From Lycorma delicatula (lineage: Eukaryota; Arthropoda; Insecta; Hemiptera; Fulgoridae), in the NCBI RefSeq assembly GCF_047948215.1, contig NC_134465.1, positions 41,887,946 through 41,951,945 of the forward strand: a stretch of 64,000 nucleotides of DNA, given 5' to 3'. Shown here piece by piece: positions 59,246 to 64,000 of the stretch (the stretch's first letter is position 1; each line of letters starts with the position of its first letter). Both the position numbers and the translations under genes were made by a program. The notes under the pieces are model-generated. The model was not told the origin of the DNA and searched no databases. It saw only the letters and a program-made list of their open reading frames with translations.

Positions 59246-59489
59246 AAAAAAAAGTAAAAAAAAAAAACATGTATCATAATAATAAATTTTAATGCTATTG
59301 ATTTAAAAGATTTCTTTTTATTACTCATAAAATTATTTGTTTACTGAGAAAAGTAGAAAACTACATACTATTAATTACTGAAAATAAATAAATCTATCTG
59401 TTTTAGAACAATAGACTAATATATCTTGCACAGAACAAATCTTTAATCTCAAATGCATTACGGAATATTGTACATGTTACACAGAACAT

Positions 59490-60660
59490 ATGTTATAACT
59501 TTTATTGATTATCAAAAAGCGTACGATTCGATAGATAGACATCACCTTTTTCAATATTAACAGAATTAAGTTTAGATAACAAAACCGCAAACTTAATCAA
59601 AGACGTACTCTGAAATAAAATTTCTGGGAGAATTATCTGATTCCTTTCCCATCGAAACCGGGGTAACACAAGGAGATGGACTTTCTCCATTACAGTTTAA
59701 CTATGCTCTTGAAAAGGTAGTTACAGAACGGGACAAAAATTTAGACAAAACAGTAAAATAAGACCGGGAACTAGAGAACTAAAAATTAACTGTTTATCTA
59801 TCGCTCATGATACGACATTATTAGCTAAAAACTGGAATGAAGCTGAACAAAACAATTAGATAAACAAGCTGCTAAAATTGGACTAAAAATCGCGTTTGAG
59901 AAAACGAAAATTTTTATTAATGATAAAAACTGCACGAATATCCTTAGTATAAATAATAAAAAAATAGAGATAATTTCAAATATCTCGGATGAACGGATCG
60001 GTTGGAATCTTTAGATAAAAAAGCGTTAACAGTTAGAGCTAATAAAAATGGAATTAGGTTTCCAACTAACGAAAAACACATAGTCTTTGTCATGGGACTT
60101 AAAATTTCGATGCTGTAAAACTGTGATAAAGCCTGAAGCATTCTACGCGGCAGAAACTCTAAAAATGTACAACAAATGTCTACTACAAATACCAGGAAAA
60201 AAGAAAGGAAAAATATAAGAAAATGTTTAGGTCTTAAATTTTAAAATCATCCGGTAAAATTAATTCCAAATAACAAATTTTATAGTAAAATTGAAAAATT
60301 GTTGGATTCGATAAGAAAGATACGAATTGCATTTTACTCCCCGTTTATTTAGAATGAATAACGGTAGATTGACTAAACAAATTTTTTATTTCTTACAAAG
60401 TACAAAAATAAAGGCAAACGGTTCACACAAGTCCATAAAGACATAAAATAAGAAGATAACTAAAGAAATTATAAGAGAAAGAGAAATTTTAAAGAGAATA
60501 TTAAAAGAGGAAAATAAAAGTTTCAAGAAACACCAAAACGCAAGAACAACAGAGTTTTACTTTCAAGAACGAAGGAAAGACATATCATAAACAACGAAGA
60601 GATACTAAGCAGATAGAAAAACAGAAAAAAGAAACAACCGCAAACAAATAAATGATATAA
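59490..60660 (+). pseudogene. Diverged non-LTR retrotransposon with RT domain, decayed
   Basis: RT block A reads TFIDYQKAYDSIDRHHL (about 59500-59550). Block B reads IETGVTQGDGLSPLQFNYAL (about 59655-59715). The catalytic motif is lost: HDTTLLA-like remains about 59806-59827 replace YADD. Then FEKTKIFI, the KYLG-type block near 59980, IEKLLDSIRKIRIAFYS (about 60290-60345) and a Lys-rich tail. Frames shift repeatedly. Related C-terminal pieces lie at 62040-62745 and 51600-52035. The clade is uncertain. Confidence 0.75.
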
Positions 60661-62039
60661 CGTGTTCCAAGTTGAACTATTCGGAACAAAAAAATTACTT
60701 GTTTGAGTTAATTTAATATTTTTAATTTTAATTTTTTAAGCTAAGATGCTCAACAAAGTAAAACAGTAACCAAAATATTTAATATTAGTAGTATATTAGC
60801 TTTAAAATTTCGAAAAATGATTTCGACTTGTTTTAAATTTGGGGGTTTATGCATCAACGGACCTTTTTAATTATTAAAATATTCACTAAAATTAATTTTA
60901 AGTATATTAAAAAAGAAATTAAAAAAAAAATTTCGATATTTTTTTTTTAATTTGGTAAGTTACTCATCAGTGAAGGGGTATTAAGTTATTTTACTGACTG
61001 TTGTTTAAGAAAAAATATTTTAAACATTAAAATTTGAAATTTCGAAAAAGGTTTTCTTTATTTTGGGGGCTCCCGTACTCAAGGGGAAACATTCGGGTAA
61101 AATTACATCCTAAATGGTGATAATAGATCCAAAAAAGAATTTTTTAAATAGTTTAAAAATACAAAGATACGGTCATAATTATAAATAAACAAAGTTGTAA
61201 TTTTCTTGGAAGTGTGAAAAGTTATTAATTTTTCTTCTAAAAATACTACAGATTAGTATTTATATGAGAGTAGTTTTTTTATATCAAAAATTAATATTTT
61301 AAATGGAATGGGTAAGTTGTAAGGTAATATGTTTTGTTGCCACAAATTATTGAAATGGGCAAAAAATGTTTATTGAGGTTTGAAGGCCTATATTTTAGGA
61401 AATGTAGATGCAAAAAAACCCTTTTTTGAAGGAAGATATAGCTAAAAAAATAAACTATTTAGTAATTTTTTGGGGAGGAGGGAAATATTTAAATAAAAAT
61501 TTAACTTATATAAGGAAAATTTTAAAAATTAAAAAAAAATTTAATTTTATTTCGACCAAAACACGTCCACTCCTTTTATCAATTTTGACAAAATTTTAAT
61601 ACATTTTTTGGCCCGTAAGGTAGTCCTTCCTATCTTCCTATCTTGAAGGAAATCGTTCTACGGGTTCAATTATTAGAGCCGAGTACAGGTTATGTATTTA
61701 TGTACATTTGCGTAACGATCATCTGACAAAAATAAATTTTTTGGATTTGAGAACATTAGAATACAAAGATTTTTCACCGATTATTTACTATGTATTTAAA
61801 TATATTTTTTCGTGAAAATTGTCTTCTAATGTCTCCTTAAGACACAAAGCTTAAAAAAAAATTTAGATTTTTTTTTTTTTTGACTGGGCTATAAATTTTT
61901 GAGCAGCATATATTGCTTTAGCCAGGAAAGAAAAATAAATTAAGTAGAGAATTAAAAAAATTAAATTAGTAGGGAATTAATCCATTAAAAATATTTTTTC
62001 AACATTAATTTATTTATATAAAAAATAAAACAAGTTTCA
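60661..62039. other. AT-rich DNA, nothing recognised
   Basis: Very AT-rich, with long A/T runs. A stretch open at 61408-61599 is Lys/Asn/Phe-rich and has no family resemblance. Confidence 0.4.
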
Positions 62040-62745
62040 AAATATCTAGAATCAAAATTTAGAAAAAAGAAAAGAAAGGTTCAAGTATTTAGGTGAAATC
62101 ATTCAACCAAATAGAATGAATAAAAAAAGCTTATAAATTAAGAATCGGCAAAATGCAGAAAGCCTACGCCTTGGCAAAGAGAGTACACAACAAAAAACGA
62201 ATATAGAGAACGGGTAAGATTAAGCACTACATCACAGTAATCCGATCTGAAATCTTATACCGGTTTAGGATGCGTAACACTAAATCAGGAAGAAGTAGAC
62301 AAAATAGAAATTAACAAGAGAAGAATGCTTGGACCAAGAAAAATATTGATATTTAAATTTCATGGAAGAGCAATGAACTCTACCTCAAAACATACAGACC
62401 ACAGACGTCATACAAAAACGAAATTTAGCCTTTTTGATACTTAACAAGAACGAGCCCTAACAGACTAATCAAAAGGAATTTTAACAAACGAAATGGAGAC
62501 AAAACTAACATCAGATAGTTCAAATAAATCAAACAAGGTCTCAGAATTGCAGGTATAAAACATACACGCCTAGAGAACAGAAAGATGTTCACAAAAAAAC
62601 GGTACAAGACTATGAAGAGATCCAAAAAGAAAACGGAGAGTGTAGTAATAAAAAACGGTCAAAAGATAGAAAGAAACAAAAGAGCTTAAAATGAATATGA
62701 GACCGATCAGAAATTAACTACTAAGACCGGTGATGAGTCAAAAAA
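62040..62745 (+). pseudogene. Non-LTR retrotransposon C-terminal fragment, same family as 59490-60660
   Basis: Frames with stops give RFKYLGEIIQPNRMNKK (about 62080), IGKMQKAYALAKRVHNKK, TLNQEEVDKIEINKRRMLR (about 62280-62335) and a basic tail. This is the portion after the RT palm. The A-run at about 62738-62749 could be the 3' tail. Confidence 0.65.
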
Positions 62746-62769
62746 AAAATCTTTTATTCTGATCAGAGC

Positions 62770-63690
62770 ATAATAACACAATGTGTTCAAAAAGTGATTG
62801 AACATTATGGAAGATTGTTTCCTTCTTTTATTGTCTGTTTAATTGAGGAAAATTGATGAAACATGGGTTACACATTGCAGCAGAGAATATTGATCGTCTT
62901 CCAATACATTAGAAGTGTCAGTTATGCCCGGACCCAGAATAAAAGTATGGTGTGGATTCTCCAAACACGTCCTCCATCAAGCGACTGTAAGATAAGTTTA
63001 AGAGGCTGAGAATGTGGTAGATACAGTCAAAAGCGGACGACCAAAAGCGCTAACACCAAAAACGTTGATCGAAGTACAAGCCGCATATTCTGTTAGTCCT
63101 AAGAAGTTTGTACGACGTCTATCTAGCCAGTATGATCTCTATCTAGCTAGTACGTCAGTCTATCGGTAGTGCTCATTCGGCATCGCGCAAACGTTTAAAG
63201 ATGAATCCGTACAGAATTCATGCCTTTAACGAGTTGTTACCTGCAGACACTGATAAACGTGTAGCTTTCTTCCAAAGGTTCAAGTCATCTGTAACGCCAG
63301 ACAAGGAAGAACTCGACAATTGTTTTCGGTCTGACGAGGCACAATTCCACCTTGATGGATACGTCAATGCATAGAATTGACGCATTCGGTGTACGGATCC
63401 GCATCAGCGCACGAGTCTCCTGTTTACGGACAAAAAGTGGGTGTTTGTGTAAAATGTTACGTAGGCAAATCTTCATGACGTTCTTTTACGGCACAGTGAA
63501 CAGTGAGGCTACATACAAATGGTGCAATAATTTGTAAACATTGTACCTCAGACCGGCTTGAGTACACGTGGTTTCAACAAGACAATGCTGCGGTTCATAC
63601 AGCCAACAACATTATGATTCTTGGATCAGTTTTTTCATGGACAAGTGATTTCGAAGAGGTTCTGGCCCCTTCGGTCTCGTGAGTGTTTAA
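62770..63690 (+). pseudogene. Mariner-like transposase relic
   Basis: In shifting frames: RLKMNPYRIHAFNELLPADT (about 63198), RVAFFQRFKSSVTPDKEELD, first catalytic block FRSDEAQFHLDGYVNA (about 63325-63372), then pieces of the middle region with FMTFFYGTVNSE. The second block FNKTMLRFIQPTT (in the correct frame WFQQDNAAVHTANN, about 63570-63610) and HGQVISKRFWPLRSRE follow. It is truncated before the third catalytic block. The organisation is like the 12680-13955 family but diverged. Confidence 0.75.
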
Positions 63691-63724
63691 TTATAAAAAA
63701 CCCAAAAGTTTTTATAATTATTAT

Positions 63725-63920
63725 CATTAAAAATTCAACAATAGAGTAATATTGTTTCTGTAAAAAAAATCTTTTAATTGTATTTTAAATATTAACAAAT
63801 TAAGATGATTTTTTTAAAAATGGTTTTGTAATTTACTACAAATTTCTAAGGAAGTATAATAAAGTCCTTTCTTGTATAGCGCTGTTTTACATGAAAATAG
63901 TTCTATTGTCGGTTGGGTAA
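63725..63920 (+). repeat. Family G repeat, copy 2
   Basis: Resembles 16805-17000 (TCAACAATAGAGTAATATTG, CTTTTAATTGTATTTTAAAT). Confidence 0.45.
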
Positions 63921-63934
63921 AGTGGATGTTGTGA

Positions 63935-64000
63935 TTTTTTACTTTCCCGTCTAGATAGCGCTGTTCATCTAGAAGGGGAAATATTGTAATCGGTCCAGTT
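63935..64000 (-). repeat. Family F fragment at the window end
   Basis: TTTCCCGTCTAGATAGCGCT and TAATCGGTCCAGTT are the reverse complement of the 16610-16680 region and match 25300-25330. Cut by the window edge. Confidence 0.6.

Noticed and set aside
63565..63620. Possible second half of the homeodomain (GTGGTTTCAACAAGAC looks like WFQ)
   Set aside because: Reading on gives WFQQDNAAVHTANN, the mariner catalytic block, not WFQNRRAK.

Overview
The window looks like intronic and intergenic DNA from a large, AT-rich, transposon-loaded arthropod genome. An insect is most likely, and a hemipteran is my guess from the mix of tRNA-headed SINEs, RTE/Jockey/R1-type LINEs and mariners. There is no bacterial-style gene layout, no CRISPR array and no rRNA.

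The one convincing host-gene piece is an internal exon at 48937-49133 (+). It encodes a short leader plus homeodomain residues 1-46 of a PRD-class, PHOX2-like homeobox protein. It has clean splice sites and stops at the classic PRD intron position 46/47. I find neither the preceding nor the following exon, so much of the window is probably intron of this gene.

Everything else I recognise is mobile DNA, mostly broken. (1) Non-LTR retrotransposons: an RT relic at 1-1070; RTE-like copies at 10500-11735 (+), 31236-31893 (-) and 35633-36097 (-); Jockey-like relics at 17080-17760 and 22240-22870 (+) and 22895-23755 (-); R1-like pieces at 27815-28290 (+) and 42104-43413 (-), the latter with a 15-bp target-site duplication; and pieces of a diverged endonuclease/RT family at 3540-4110, 51600-52035, 59490-60660 and 62040-62745. 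(2) Tc1/mariner relatives: 12680-13955, 19215-20230, 32900-33455, 37240-37900, 46860-47960, 50690-50892, 53965-54800, 54801-55805 and 62770-63690. (3) A Helitron helicase fossil at 26245-26640. (4) Two foldback elements, 6909-8153 and 52478-52870. (5) tRNA-derived SINEs of at least two families. (6) Several anonymous interspersed families, called A-G below. Family A has four copies with short terminal inverted repeats. Family D is a direct-repeat pair flanking the homeobox exon.

The most unusual recurring signal is a set of near-perfect hairpins (25415-25448, 29571-29606, 29744-29773, 49826-49897, 54702-54732, and imperfectly 45970-46011). In the cases with a sister copy to compare, one repeat copy has gained an inverted duplicate of its own neighbouring sequence that the sister lacks. 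This looks like short-range template switching (snap-back synthesis).

The remaining stretches are AT-rich with microsatellites. A few GC-richer, apparently single-copy islands (around 8870-9050, 33900-34140, 40196-40625 and 57360-57830) could be UTRs or regulatory DNA.
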